64,000 nt of DNA, from assembly GCA_030490835.1 (NCBI GenBank), contig CM059973.1, forward strand, positions 86,315,141-86,379,140, read 5' to 3'. Origin of the DNA: Annona cherimola (lineage: Eukaryota; Streptophyta; Magnoliopsida; Magnoliales; Annonaceae). Under the pieces are notes generated by a model. The model worked only from the letters and a program-made list of their open reading frames with translations, ran no database searches and was not told where the DNA came from. Shown here piece by piece: positions 1 through 12,745 of the stretch; positions within the stretch are counted from its first letter, which is position 1; every line of letters starts with the position of its first letter. The translations under genes and the position numbers were made by a program.

Positions 1-2806
1 GAGTGGCCTTTACAATGGGATGATCTCTCATGTCCTCGGGTGAATTATTACATCTTTCCAAGCACTTTCTATCACTAAAATTTTTTTATTTAAAATTCTA
101 TCACTTTCCAAGCACATTAGAAATATATTTAGAATAAAGATCTTATGAAAAATTAAAAATCAAAAGAACATGTTTTTTGCCATACATCCGGACGTAGAGA
201 ACATCACTCTTCTTTAGAAATAGCATGTAATTGCAACTTCCACGTAGCTGATCAGCTCACGTCCGACCCAATTCCTGATGTGATGTTTGCTAGCAGCTCG
301 GTGTGAATAGACTACACAATTCCAACATCCCAGCAAGAATAAGAAGAAATTTGAAATTTTTTTTTTTTAGAACTGATTAATTATTCATTATCCTTATGTT
401 TATCGGATTCCATTATTGCCTAGCTAATATTGCTGAAAAATACGACAAAAAATTGCTCGAAAATGATATGATGCTCGAACTAATAATTCTCTAACATTTA
501 GGCCTTTTCCTGATCAACTAGCCCCTGCATCGGTCTCAGTCTAAGTCAGCAAGATGTGACAGAGCTTGTATTCTCATTCTGGATAGGTTTCAATTCAATT
601 CCTTATTTGGTGCCACAAGTCCCGGTTTCAAGCTCTTTATCTTCTGTCTCATGTCACCATATTTGTTCTACGAGAAACATTGATTGATTTACAATTTTAA
701 AGTTAAAAGATTAGACATATATACTTGATTTGAGTTGTAAATATAAAAATACAAAAATTCCTTCCCTGGTAATGGACAAATCTTAATTGTCGTATAGGAT
801 GAGTAACCAATCAGCCTAAGAATTACATAGTCATGTGAATTTTCTTACCATCATGTCCATCTCTGAAGTAGGAATCAGAGTAGGGCAGCTATCGCATCGA
901 AATTTTTTTTATTTTGGTACTTTCTTGTAATTTGGCCATTTCGTGAATTTATTAGTATTTTTATTTTGAAAATCAACAAAACACGCATATGTCTATTTTA
1001 TTTTTTGTTAATTTTTAAAATCAAAATTTTAAAAAATCAAATTTCATGAGATAAAATCTAGATGAACTCTTGCATTGATTAAAAAAATAAAAATAAATAA
1101 GTTAAAATTTTTAGGTCGATATGGGACACAAACCCGTCTAACTATGCATTCCTTCTCTGCCAACTTAATTTCACCCAGTATATTTTTTGGGCTATTTCTA
1201 TTTGTCCATCTTTTTACCCATTTTGTAATTTTTCCTCGTAATTATTGTTTTTGAAAATCACTTATAAACTTATAATTTATTAGCGAAAATGACTCTATTG
1301 ATTATTCACTATTGAGATTTTTGATATAGAAGTCAAAAGTTAATTAAATGATAATTAAGTTAGCCATAGTATAACAATAATAATAACAATAACAACAACA
1401 ACAACATTCTTGTTAAGTAGACTATAAATTTTTATCAAAGTTGATAATAAGGGTACAAATAACGCTTATAAATTGAGGTATTTTGTGTGAATGAAATTTC
1501 TAAGATCCCAAACGGCCGTGCATTCTAATTGAATGCGATGATTACTGGCACTTAACTTAGCATACAGTAAAATTTTTCCCAAAAAAAAAAAAAAAAAAAA
1601 AATCAAAGGTCGGCACCAAGAGCACAAAAGGGTATTCAGGTTTGGCATTTAGCAATAAAATATTGGCCTTTTGCAACAATATTAAGGGCCTATTCTAAAC
1701 TATATAAGATCCTTGAATTGAATTTATATCAACATTCCCAATGCAATTTTTAAATTTTTAAGATAACTTTTTCAATTTTCAATATAACGTTACTCATTCT
1801 CAATATATATTAATACATTTTCATTCCAAATGTGGATTCATTCTAAGAATTTTATATGATTTGGAACAAGTTCTAAAAAAATTTTAAAAAAATTCTCAAT
1901 GAAACAAAATATATAGGAAATCAAGGCAAGTAATGAAATCATGGGTACACATCCTACTTAATTAAGTGTTTAGCCATGGGAGTCATGGGACTTCCCAGCT
2001 ACACACGTGCCCAACGGGGTGAACACGTTAGCATAGAAAAAATGGCCGGATATGATATGTATGAAAGACTCAGCTACAGAAAATTGGCAACTACTACGTC
2101 AATGATGGCTACAACTACAACATAAAAGGAGGGCTTCAACTTCAAGCACACGCCACCACCAACACCATCCCAACAACTTAGTAGTGATCTCTTTTTCTTT
2201 TTCCTTTCCCTGGAAATTAATTGAAAAGGGAGGATGGCATAAATGTTGCAGTCGAGCATAAATTCGTTTGGACCGCAGAAAGTCTGCTGCATATATATAT
2301 AGCAGCTGGTGATTCTGGAATTCAATATGATGTGGACATGATCATGAGGGAATTGTACAATTTATTTTCGGCCTTCCTCCTATGACGGGATATACAGACT
2401 TACAGATCGATATTGACTCGGTTTTCTATCTACCTGTCCAAAGTGATCGATCAGCTGATCTGGTCAATTGCTCTAGTAGCCCCCCATCATTTGATTAATT
2501 AATGTTGGTAAACGACATGTGTAAATTATAATAAATGTGGTTAAATGCAACTTATTTTTTGGCCGTATGTAACACCATTTTGGGTACTTGTAAATGAATT
2601 GGTTGCTTAGTGGTGGCATTTGATTGAATGCAACTACTTTTTGCATCAAATATATGCAACTGAACATAATTAGCTATTTAAATTTCACTAAAAATTATAA
2701 ATGATAACAAAATTTTATTTGGCAACAAGTAAAATAGATTTTAGTTGCATTGATACCCAATGCTTTAAATTTTAGTTTTGACCTTAAACATATATTAAAA
2801 GAATTA
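1..2806. other. AT-rich intergenic spacer, no gene seen
   Basis: I see no supportable gene here. The stretch is AT-rich, with a poly(A) run near 1580-1601, an ATT/ACA-type microsatellite near 1375-1407 and a short TA run near 2288-2301. The open frames are short, low in complexity and resemble no family I know. Confidence 0.6.
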
Positions 2807-3214
2807 GGGTAATTTGCAATTATTGTCACTCTATTTGACCATAATTATAAATATACTTACATAGTTTCAAAAATCATAATTAATCCTCATATAATTTGAC
2901 CATAATTAAAAATATAACTACGTCATTATGATGTCATTACTGCACCGTCACAACATAGATATATTTGCAAAGATATATAAACTACATTGGTATATTTGCA
3001 AAACTAATTCAATTTTAGAAACTGTAAATATAACCATATAGTTTTCATATTTTTGCAAATATATTCACTCCGTAACGGTGAAATAATGATTTCATAGTGA
3101 CATGAGTATATTTATAATTATGGTCAAACTATATGGAGTTATTTGCAATTTTTAAAATTATGTGGGTGTATTTACAATTATGGTGAAACCAAGTGCTTGT
3201 GTTTGCAGACCACC
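2807..3214. mobile_element. Palindromic MITE, Mutator-like ends (copy A)
   Basis: The two halves are inverted copies built from the phrase 'TTTGACCATAATTRCAAATATA' (in pieces). The left end reads GGTAATTTGCAA and the right end, inverted, reads GGTGGTCTGCAAA. A second copy lies at about 12331-12716 and shares the interior motif around GTCATTATGATGTCATTACTGC. GGTAATTTGC-type ends are typical of plant Mutator-like MITEs. The flanks AAGAATTAG and AAAAAATTGG resemble each other but give no clean target duplication, so the superfamily is inferred. Confidence 0.6.
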
Positions 3215-4137
3215 AAAAAATTGGCATTGCTTTTATGAAACTCTTCTCTTATTAACCTTTTCTATTTTTAATATGCTAATTCTTAATTAAAAAAATCTAC
3301 TTTATCTATTATATTTAGTATTATCTATATTATTATGAAAATATTTTTATTTGTCTAATATCACTATCGAATGAGTTTTTATATAAAAATGTGTAAAATT
3401 AAGAAAATAAAATGGTTTAATGCTAGGATGGCATGGATAAGATGGAATAATCATAGGATAGAATCTTCCATTTTTCAATACAAATTTATCCAATTCCAAC
3501 ACACATATACTCAATCCTAATATACCTTTATCTATTTCTAATACACTTTCATCACAAATTCTCATCTCATCCTCATTTCATCTAAGCCCATAATAGCCCT
3601 CATTTTTTACTTCTCTCTCCCTACATTTTTAAAGAAATAATATGATGTCTTAACTACCAAATTACTCTATTTTTTAATTTATATATTTCAATCATTTTAT
3701 TAGACAAATATACTATTTGTCTTTGCTTTACCTCTATTATATCATATCACCTTCATATTTTTTTAAAATTTAACTTTTCCTCAGTTCACTGTCCACATTA
3801 TCAAACTATTCTTAAGACAATCTAATTTATAACCCGACTCTTTCTCGTTAACCAAAAAAATTAAATGGATAAATGATCAATTATTTTCCAAAAAAAATTT
3901 TGACGTTATTTCTTGGAATTTCTAGAGAACGATTAAATGGAACGATAGGGAGTTTAGATTTTTCGTTTGGGTGAGAAGTATTAAATTGTGATTTTAATTT
4001 TTCCCTTTTTCTAGCTCAATAAATGGAATACAGCTTTAAGAAAAGTCAGGTCAGGAAAAGAATTGCGGAGAAATTTTGTTCTAAGAAAAATAAAAAGGAA
4101 AAAGTCATATCAACTGAAACGACTGATTACAGTTTAT
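3215..4137. other. AT-rich spacer, no gene seen
   Basis: No coding signal was seen. Bases 3600-3800 (reverse orientation) loosely resemble the interior of the GTGTTTGG MITE family found elsewhere in the window and may be a decayed copy. Confidence 0.5.
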
Positions 4138-4400
4138 GGATGTGTTTGGTAATGAATAAAACTTTTTGTGAAAATTTTTGGAGAGTAAAAGTTGTCAAAT
4201 GATGTGATATGATAGGGGTAATGATGAGTAGTAAAGAGGATAAAGTTAAAATAAATAAGTTAGTTGTGTGGATAGTTGTGTAGAAATGATTGAAAAGTAT
4301 GGTAGTTGTATAGGAAAATGTGAAAAAATAATTAAAAATATGATAGTTATGGAGAATGAAAAATTTTAGATTGAGAAGTTTTGAATTTTGAAAAACCAAG
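4138..4400 (+). mobile_element. GTGTTTGG-family MITE, right end lost
   Basis: It starts GGATGTGTTTGGTAATGAA and carries the family interior: AAAACTTTTNGTGAAAA, a GTGATATGATAGGGGTAATGATGAG block and GTTAGTTGTGTGGATAGTTG. The expected right end CCAAACACACCC is missing; similarity stops near 4400. Compare the complete copies at 10964-11244 and 39381-39651. Confidence 0.7.
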
Positions 4401-6340
4401 AGAACTAGCATAAGCTGAGCTCAAGCACCGGTGAAAGCAAGAAAAGCTGGCGCATGGGTGTGCATAGAACCAGGTGCACGGCACATGGCAAAAGATAGGA
4501 AACATGGGAAACACGAAAAAGAAGAAAAATAGGATTTAAGTTTGCTGAAATATATATATATATAGCATGTAGAAATGATTAAATTTATATTGCCCGTTCA
4601 CAACTTAGATAGGATGAAAACGAAATGGAATTTTTTTATTTTTCAAAAATATTTTTCGCATTTTTAAAAATAATAACTCTTTTTGTCATTTTTCATACAA
4701 TTTTTTATAATTTCCATGCAACTTTTCTCATGCACGGTTTTCATCAATGCATGTTTCATCTCCTGGTCCTGCACATACTCACAAATCTCCCGATAATAAT
4801 ATAGACTTCCATTATGCTTATTTTGTACCTTTGTGAGGTGGGTCATGCAAACCTTTTATTCTAATTAAACAACTAATTTTAAATGTATTGTACATTGTGA
4901 CTTCATACCATCGACAATATGTGCCAAATTTACAAGGTTCCCACAAATTAATTCTTTTGCACAAGGATGCTACACATTACAAAAGTCTAAGGACGGAAGA
5001 GCTGGTTATATGTTTTTCATAATGCGTGTTTAGTATGAGATCCATATTAATTAAATGTTTTTTCATTTGGCATAATTTTTTTGACATTTAAATAGTTTAT
5101 GATACCTTTATGTATAAATTTACTTATAATACCAAATACCAAATATTTTAAAAAAAATTGCATATACATCATGATAAATAAGGGATGTAATTTAAATTAA
5201 AATATATAATGATGTATATAATTAAACTTTCAGTTTAAAGAGACAAAAATACTGTCGTATTTAAAATTCAAAATAAATACATATACATTTTTAAAAAGTT
5301 GAAATTTAGTTTATAAATTAAATATATCTATATCAACAATTTTATAAAAATTTAAAAAACAAAGAATATATTTTTTGGACGAGCTTGAAATAATCAAGCC
5401 CAAAAAAATTAATCCAAAAAGCAAACATCTATACAAACGTTTGTGCTGAATCATTCTCATAAGTTCCAAAGACATTTGTTCTTTAATAAAAGCTTATCTT
5501 TTTATCTTAGATTGGCCAGCACTTCAACTTTAAGACTAGTAGTACCATGCACAAGTTGATAATGTGATGTCACCGAGCATGTCGGCATTCGCGTGCATAA
5601 CGGGACTTGTCATGTCCAGTTTCTTAATGATGAAGGTCCAGCTCACTACCGAGTACAAATCCTCAATTAGTTAGACGTGGCTGAGATAGAATATAATATA
5701 ATATATCTCACAACACTACTACTCCTTCCTCACTAATAAGCGACCAAACGTAGGTAGGTCCCACACGTTTCTTTATTTGAAACCAACTAGTAAGACAAAC
5801 GCATAGTCTAGTCTTATTCACATTTAGCAAGTGACGATAATGATAAAAAAAATTTCATTTTCAAAAAATATTTTTATTTTCTAAAATAATAATTTGTTTT
5901 TTTCATTTCCAGCATAATTTTTTTTTTTCAATTTAATACCCATTTTTACATTCCCAGAGAACAAAAACACTTTTCCATCACACGTTATTATCCCATCCTC
6001 ATCCTATTCGTGGAGTGAACAGAACTAGTGTTGAGGAGTATTCTTGAAACTTCAAAAGATTTCAATTTTACCATAAGCTATTACAGTAAATCTTATTATC
6101 ATTACCGACAAGAAATGCATAATTAATATTTTTGTCTCATTGGAAACTACATGAATTAATATTTAGGGTAGAAAGGCATGTGATTTTGACCGTATATTAT
6201 TCGCGATTATTTAGAAAGATAGTCTGGCAGACCAAACATGTGTGCCCTGTGATGCCGTGCAAGCTAGCACCTTTCGCTGTCAAAACCCGTAAGAATAACG
6301 GCATGACACGAGTACTATGGCTGTCCATGTACGGGGAACC
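4401..6340. other. AT-rich spacer, no gene seen
   Basis: No supportable gene. A run of TA lies near 4552-4564. Bases 5090-5370 contain an inverted, AT-rich stretch that resembles the core of the fold-back elements described for 16863-17258, but I cannot define its ends. Confidence 0.5.
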
Positions 6341-6608
6341 TTAGGCGCAAAATTCAATTTTTAAAATTTTTTTTATAAAATTATTCATCTGAGTATATTT
6401 AATTTATAAATCGAATTTTATTATTTTTGAAAATATCTATATATTTTTTATTTTTGAAATAAGAGTATTTAGTCATTTTAAATTAACTACTCCCTTTTAT
6501 CTTTAAAAATTAAAAATATATATAAATCTCGAAAAAGATAAAACTTAATACATAAGTTACATGAACAACTTTTAGAAAAATTTTAAAAAGATGCGTTTTG
6601 CACCCAAG
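6341..6608. mobile_element. Decayed fold-back MITE
   Basis: The left end (TTAGGCGCAAAATTC followed by TTTTTAAAATTTTT) is mirrored on the right by TTTTAAAAAGATGCGTTTTGCACC. The interior has the AATTTATAAATYRAATTTTATTATTTTTG core and its inverted copy, as in the other fold-back elements. No target duplication is readable, so the boundaries are approximate. Confidence 0.45.
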
Positions 6609-6656
6609 TACATTAAATTAGTTCCTCATGTGTATCATACATGTCTCATTCCATCT

Positions 6657-6680
6657 TGTTTTGTTTTGTTTTGTTTTGTT
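6657..6680. repeat. (TTTTG)n microsatellite
   Basis: About four to five tandem TTTTG units. A CCATCG hexamer microsatellite (about four units) follows at 6821-6844. Confidence 0.85.
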
Positions 6681-6954
6681 TTTCGACCAAAATATATCTT
6701 GACCGGCCAATTGAGTTGGCAGACGATAAAGACGGAAACAGCCCAAGTCAATAATATTGAATCGCCTAATCAACGACTCGCACCAAGTGCTTCTCTAATT
6801 TCTGCACTGATGAGTAAATGCCATCGCCATCGCCATCGCCATCGCATCTCCGTCTGCATCTACGCGATCGCCGGCGTTTATTGAAATCTAAAAATATTAT
6901 CATATTTACGGACAAACCCTCCACTATTTACAAATATGATCATGTTTCAAAAAA

Positions 6955-7395
6955 TCTAAAAGGGTTATTTTCAAATATACCCACTATATTTAACCTTAAT
7001 TTCAAATATACTAATTACGTTTGCATTTAATCCCAAAAATACACATTTCACAACTAAGCCTGCAGAAAATATGTAAAATTACTACTATGCCCCCTCAAAT
7101 TTAGGACTGAATGGAAAAATTAAATGTTATAACTCACTAATGCCCTAATCGAACATGAATTCTAAATTTAAAGTGCCTTAATTTCATTTTTTTTTATTCA
7201 TCTCATCATTTATTATTTTCAATAGAGGTATTTTGGGTATTTAAAAAAAATTAACCGACGGTTTCTGACATAATGGGCACTTTTTGGATTAAATGCAAAC
7301 GATGTAAGTATATTTAGGATTTTAGAAATGTAGTAAGTATGTTTAGAATTAATGTCAAATATAGTGTGTGTATTTAAGAAAACCTTTTATCCATT
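6955..7395. mobile_element. Terminal-inverted-repeat element, non-autonomous
   Basis: The left arm (AAAGGGTTATTTTCAAATAT then ACCCACTATATTTAACC) is matched by the inverted right arm near 7340-7395 (CAAATATAGTGTGTGTATTT then AAGAAAACCTTT). The interior is non-coding. Related arms occur at 9824-10270 and, more decayed, at about 60485-60910. No target duplication was identified. Confidence 0.5.
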
Positions 7396-7399
7396 TAGG

Positions 7400-9618
7400 A
7401 CTTGTCTACTGATATAAATATTTATTGAATTAGATGGACGGGGAGTTCATGTACAGTTACGTAGGTGATTAACGACTCTCAATTGCTATTTCAACTAGGC
7501 CTATGTTTCTTTGAAATTTCTGAAGAATTATATTATTATATATGAACTATGTAATTATGTGCAATATGGACCAATAGGGTCCCTTTTTACTTTTTTAATA
7601 TCTAAATCATCCATCGTATCATTATAAAAAAATTTAGCATCTAACACAAAAATGGAAACAATTTTTTGCCTCATCTGTTGCTTTTACATTGTTGCTAATA
7701 CTTACAAGCAGCAAAATATAATAATATCTTGTTGCTTATGTGCACAAGCAATAACTTATTAGCAATGAATGAGGCGCTATATTTTGTTGTCATTAAGATA
7801 TTTTACGGCAGTATATTTTCCTCTGTGGATATTTGTATGAATTATTTTAATTATATCTATATATACTCTAAAATAAATACAAATGCATAAGGTTCTTTAT
7901 AATTATATTTTTTAGCATTTAAATAATAAGAATTTTTAATCAAATTAATTCTTTATATTATAATTTTTATATTATAAATAATAAAATGTGTCAATCAAGT
8001 TAATTCTTTATATTTAGATTAAACAAATAGTTTTAAATACAAGGCATGGATTGGATCTAGAAAAATATAAAAAACTAAAAAAACTCGGAAGGGGCACAAG
8101 TCAGCACCTGTGAAGTACGCCGTATGGCACCCTAGATAGCCTACACTGTTGATAAAATTAGATTCTACAATAATAATACAATCGAAATTCAACTGGTCGC
8201 GTGTTTTAATATCAGTTGTTTTATCTTGGTGCCCAAAACAACTCCATCAAGATCTTATATGCTTTAAAAAAGTCGGTTATATAGAAGCAATTTGATGTTC
8301 TTTATGGCTACATTTGCTTTAAAATTTATTATTCATGTGTAAATTATGAAAAATACTTAAATTTATTTATATATGTATTAAAATATAATAATATTTTACA
8401 TAATCAGTTATCTACATGGTAATGATGTTTTAAATGATTTAGAAGTTGAAAACTTAACTTTAAAATTGATGTTTACTATCGAACTATTTTGATATGTTGA
8501 TTTTATATATTTATAGGCAGAGTCATGCATAATGATACTAGACAAACGATAAAATCTACAATGATATAAATAATACTAAATAAAATGAATGAAATAAATT
8601 TATTGTCCTTTATCGATGTAGAAAAAATGAATAGAGTAAAGTAAGTTTAGTGTTTCATAGAAGCTCAAATATGTGTAACTATATATGAATTTTTAAAACA
8701 CTTAAGACGCATTATTAGAATATTATAATAGTTTATAGAATTATTATTGCACATATAAATAATATTTTATATGATTTTAGATACAGTGTTAATATCTTTA
8801 AAATGATATATAATTTAATAATTATATTATATTGATTTTATATTTTTTGGATGGGGGCCACGCACACGTTGGACTCGATGAAATTCTAGAATCCTAATTA
8901 ATACATGATAGAAAACGTAACAGGTGGAGTGAGTTTTGATTTCGTCATTAATTGGCCCCATTTAATACGGTGCCCTTAACTAGACTGCAACATAGTGTGT
9001 CCTAGTATATCCCTTATATATTGTAATGAATTTATATTGTATTTTGTTTACAATTTTTTGAAGATAATAAAAATATACATGAAGGTAATTATTTTATTTT
9101 AATTATATTTTACTACGATGTTAAAATATGTGCAAAAGAAAAGGTACACCACATATATCGCGCTTTACTTTACACCACTTGATCTTCAATGTTTGGTCAA
9201 TTAATTTTACTTGTATATATATAATTAATGGCCGTATTAATAGATGGACTGGGTTTCATATCTAGACATGTGCGTGGCTGCTTAATTAATAAGTGTGCAC
9301 GATCGGAGGCTTCGTTTGTACATTGAATTATTATTAGTAGATGACCGACCGAGGGAGATGTATTATTAGGTTGGGGAGAACAAAAGACTATCAATACCAG
9401 GCTAAAATGCTGGAGTGTTCACATGTTTTCAGATTTTCTTAAGACGTAAGAGGTATTGGCAAGTACAGAATTTCGCCAACTAAGATCCATTTAGACAGTG
9501 TAAAAGGACATAATCCAGTGGCAGCACATCTCGTGTATGTGAGCGGGGTCTCGAATAATTTACAGAGGGTGTTATGTATCTATTATAATGATGTAATAAA
9601 AAATCTATTTTATATATA
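7400..9618. other. AT-rich spacer, no gene seen
   Basis: No coding signal and no clear repeat boundaries. The open frame near 9197-9394 on the minus strand has no recognisable motif and I do not call it a gene. Confidence 0.55.
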
Positions 9619-9778
9619 ATTAGTTAATAAAGATCAAGGAAATCACACAGTCATATGTACCAACATCTAACCATTAATTTTCTTTAAATTTATCTGTGAT
9701 TAATTAGTAAAGATCAAGGAAATCACACCGTCATATGTATCAACAACTGACCATTAATTTTCCTTAAATTAACTTGGC
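9619..9778. repeat. 80-bp tandem duplication, two units
   Basis: Two adjacent copies with an 80-base period. The segment AAAGATCAAGGAAATCACAC recurs at 9630 and 9710, followed by TCATATGTAYCAAC and CCATTAATTTTC. The copies differ at roughly one base in ten, so the event is not recent. Confidence 0.8.
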
Positions 9779-9823
9779 CCCCTGTTAAGTGCAATAGTTG
9801 CATAACTTTTTTTAAACTTTTTG

Positions 9824-10270
9824 GGTTAATTCAAAATATACATGCTATTTTTACTTCTAATTCAATCGTCCTTATTAAGTTTGAAAACTTCAACCATATC
9901 CACTAAATATACTATCAATTCAAAGCATCCCTAAACCGTGATAAAAATCCTTAATTATGACAGCAAATTACCAAAAATATCTCTCAAATCTGGGTTTTAT
10001 ATTTCCAAAATCATTGCCAACAGCTGAGTCTTGCAAACTTGGCTCTCTAAAATCTTGCATTAGCCAGGATTTATTCTTATCTAGCTGCTCTGGAGGAGAT
10101 TAAATCTAGATCTAATGATATTTTGGTACTTTTTAATCACAGTTGACCTTTTTTATGATAGATTGAGTGTGTTTGGAATTGATAACATACTTAATTGGTA
10201 TGAATGAAAGTTTTCAAATTTAGTAAGTATGGTTTGAATTAAAGGTAAAAGTAATGGGTATATTAAAATT
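9824..10270. mobile_element. Terminal-inverted-repeat element, about 0.45 kb
   Basis: The left arm runs from TTTTGGGTTAATTCAAAATA through ATTAAGTTTGAAAACTTC. The inverted right arm (10185-10270) reads back as ATTTTAATATACCCATTAC, then CTTTTACCTTTAATTCAAAC and CTAAATTTGAAAACTTTC. The arms are about 80 bases long and clearly related. The interior contains no long open frame, so this is a non-autonomous element or MITE. Confidence 0.55.
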
Positions 10271-10963
10271 TAATTATAATTTTTTATTGTAGTATATGAG
10301 TATAAACATAAATCTTATATATGTTTTAAAATATTTTTGTAATTTTAAAAATCAAAATTTTTTTACTATTCATGCACGTGGGGCACATGAAGAATGCCAA
10401 AAATTTTATTTTTAAATTCAATAAAAAATATATTAAAAATTTTTTAAATATAAAATTACATATTAATATGTTCATGCTTGGGCTAGCTCGCATAATAGTG
10501 TTAAAATAAAAAATTTTAAATCATAAAAGCGTGTGCGTTTGAAGTTTCAATGCACACGGTGCATTAAATCAGCCTCAATTAACCTCGGCATTGGATATAT
10601 AAGCAGAAAACCATATGGTACTGTTCCATAACACCAAGATTTACTTTTGAATTACATCATTCTCTTTTACATTTCAAGTATACACACTCTTCCCATCACA
10701 CTCATAACTTTATATTTTTAATGAAGAAAAAATGATCTATTGCTTTTATTTATTTTATTATGAAACATTATTTCATCGGTTATATTATTTCCAACCAAGT
10801 ATTACTTTATTTTTTATTTTCCTTCCGCCCTAATCTAGTGATAAAGAGGTTAATTAATTAGGTTGGCAGGAAAGTGGCCCTTTGTAATTTAATTATGCTT
10901 GGTTCAAAAAAAAGTAATTTAATTATCCCCTGGCCCTGACTACTTAATTAAACTTGTGCATGA
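10271..10963. other. AT-rich spacer with fold-back remnants
   Basis: Bases 10520-10580 contain a phrase (GAAGTTTCAATGCACACGG) close to the right end of the element at 54892-55220, which suggests a remnant of the same fold-back family. No gene is visible. Confidence 0.4.
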
Positions 10964-11244
10964 GGATGTGTTTGGGAATGGATAAAACTTTTGATGAAAA
11001 GTTGTAGGGAGTAGAAGTTGTCAAATGATGTGATATGATCAGGGTAATTATGAGAAATAAATAGGATAAGGTTAAAATAAATTGATTAGCTGTGTTGGTA
11101 GTTGTGTAGAAATGATTAAAAAGTAGGGTAGTTGTATAGAAAAATGTTAAGAAATTATTAAAAAATATGATAGTTGTGGAGAGTGAAAAGTTTTAGATTG
11201 AAAAGTTTTGACTTGACAACTTTCACTTATTACCAAACACACCC
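10964..11244 (+). mobile_element. Complete GTGTTTGG-family MITE, 281 bp
   Basis: The terminal inverted repeats are GGATGTGTTTGG on the left and CCAAACACACCC on the right. They are flanked directly by TGA at 10961-10963 and TGA at 11245-11247, a 3-bp target-site duplication. The interior has no coding capacity. A 3-bp duplication fits PIF/Harbinger-like or CACTA-like transposition. The ends are not CACTA, so a Harbinger-related MITE is the better guess, although classical ones duplicate TWA. Confidence 0.85.
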
Positions 11245-12330
11245 TGAATTGGTTGGGTTGTAGCCGAATGACATAATCAACTCCATCATATGCTAGGATA
11301 GTACACATTAACCAGTTAATGTTGTTTGTTGCTTATATTAAAAAATGACAAAAGAAAATTTCACTGGTGTACCCTGGTGATAACTTATGTCGGTCCATTA
11401 TTAGCTACTCATGAGTTTGATTCTCTCCCTCTCCCATTTAGGTGATGTCGAAATTATTTTGTTTCCTCCTTTGGGTAAAGGTATTTACAGTTTTCCCTCA
11501 TGTGTGAGGTATTATTAAAAAAAAAAAAAATTCCATTTTACAATTTTTCCTCATGTGTGGGGTATTATTAAAAAAATTTCTCCATTATGTAAAAGTAATG
11601 AATGTGCTTGAATGTAATATGAGTTGTTATGATATATATTCCAATGGTCATGATGTATATAAATATCCCTAAAAAAAAAAGACAATTTCTTATTTATGTA
11701 TCTTATTTTTGACAACAGAAATTTATAGCCTGCAGATCTTCATTCAATCATGACATATTGTAGAATTTAAAGCCAAGACGATGAAAGGATTGGATGTTGT
11801 CTAGGTGGTGGAGTTAGAGGAAGGATGTGGTTCTAGAAGCGAGGGCTAGGACCGGGGCGCGGGGAGAATTAAGCTGGCTAGCAAGCTTAACCCACCCCTG
11901 CACTCATATTAGCATTTTTCAATTGGATTATGTCAGCCGGTGAGAAGAAGCTTCTGATTACGCTGGAGAAATTTTAGTGGGCCCTGATTACAATGCATGA
12001 ATTAAATTAAACACGTGACGCAAGGCTGTTCGTTTGCTTGCGGGGGGGTGCATATGCCCCTTGCGTTGCGCCTTCAAATAACTACCATAAGAAATTTCAA
12101 TCTTCTAACGATATTATTAGGACATTTCCACATCTGTCATGAACAATGATTCAACAGGCAGCCAGCTGGAATAACTGGTAGCCACAGCTTCTTCTTCTTC
12201 TTCTTATTATTCTAGATTAATTACTGGTGAAAAATCTAAGGTGGTGTTTGAATTCAAGAAGGCTGTATTCTCTGTCACGATATAAGAGATCATGTTCGTA
12301 ATACAGGTAATAAAGAAAAAGGAATAGTTT
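11245..12330. other. Spacer, no gene seen
   Basis: A poly(A) run lies near 11517-11531, and the phrase around TTTACAATTTTTCCTCATG to GTGTGGGGTATTATTAAAA is partly duplicated just before and after it. A CTT microsatellite lies at about 12188-12206. No coding signal. Confidence 0.55.
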
Positions 12331-12716
12331 GACCATAATCGCAAATATACTTATATAGTTTCAGAAATTATAAATTACCTCACGTAGTTGGACCATAATT
12401 AGAAATATAATCATGTTATTATAATGTCGTTACTGCACCATTACAGTGTGAGTATGTTTGCAAAGGATTGGAAATTATTTAGGCATATTTGTAAAAACCT
12501 AATATACTCTTTAATTTTGAAATTGCTAATATACTCACATAATTTTCAAATCTTTGAAAATACACTCACACCATAACAGCGCAGTAACGACATTAAAATG
12601 ACGTAGGTATATTTGCAATCATAGTTAAACTATGTAGAAATAATTTGCAATTTTTGAGATATGTTGGTATATTTGCAATTATGGTCAAACTAAGTGAGTG
12701 AATTTGCAAATCACCA
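12331..12716. mobile_element. Palindromic MITE, Mutator-like ends (copy B)
   Basis: Same family as 2807-3214. It carries the GTTTGACCATAATCGCAAAT / inverted CTCACTTAGTTTGACCATAA arms and the central block with GTCGTTACTGCACCATTACA. The right end, inverted, reads GGTGATTTGCAAATTCACTC. The left end lacks the GGTAATTTGC terminus and is probably truncated. Confidence 0.6.
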
Positions 12717-12745
12717 AAAGATAAATGTGAAAAAACTAAAAACAA

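Noticed and set aside
1466..1648. 60-residue frame with a phenylalanine run
   Set aside because: It is produced by the poly(A) tract on the plus strand; no other feature supports it.
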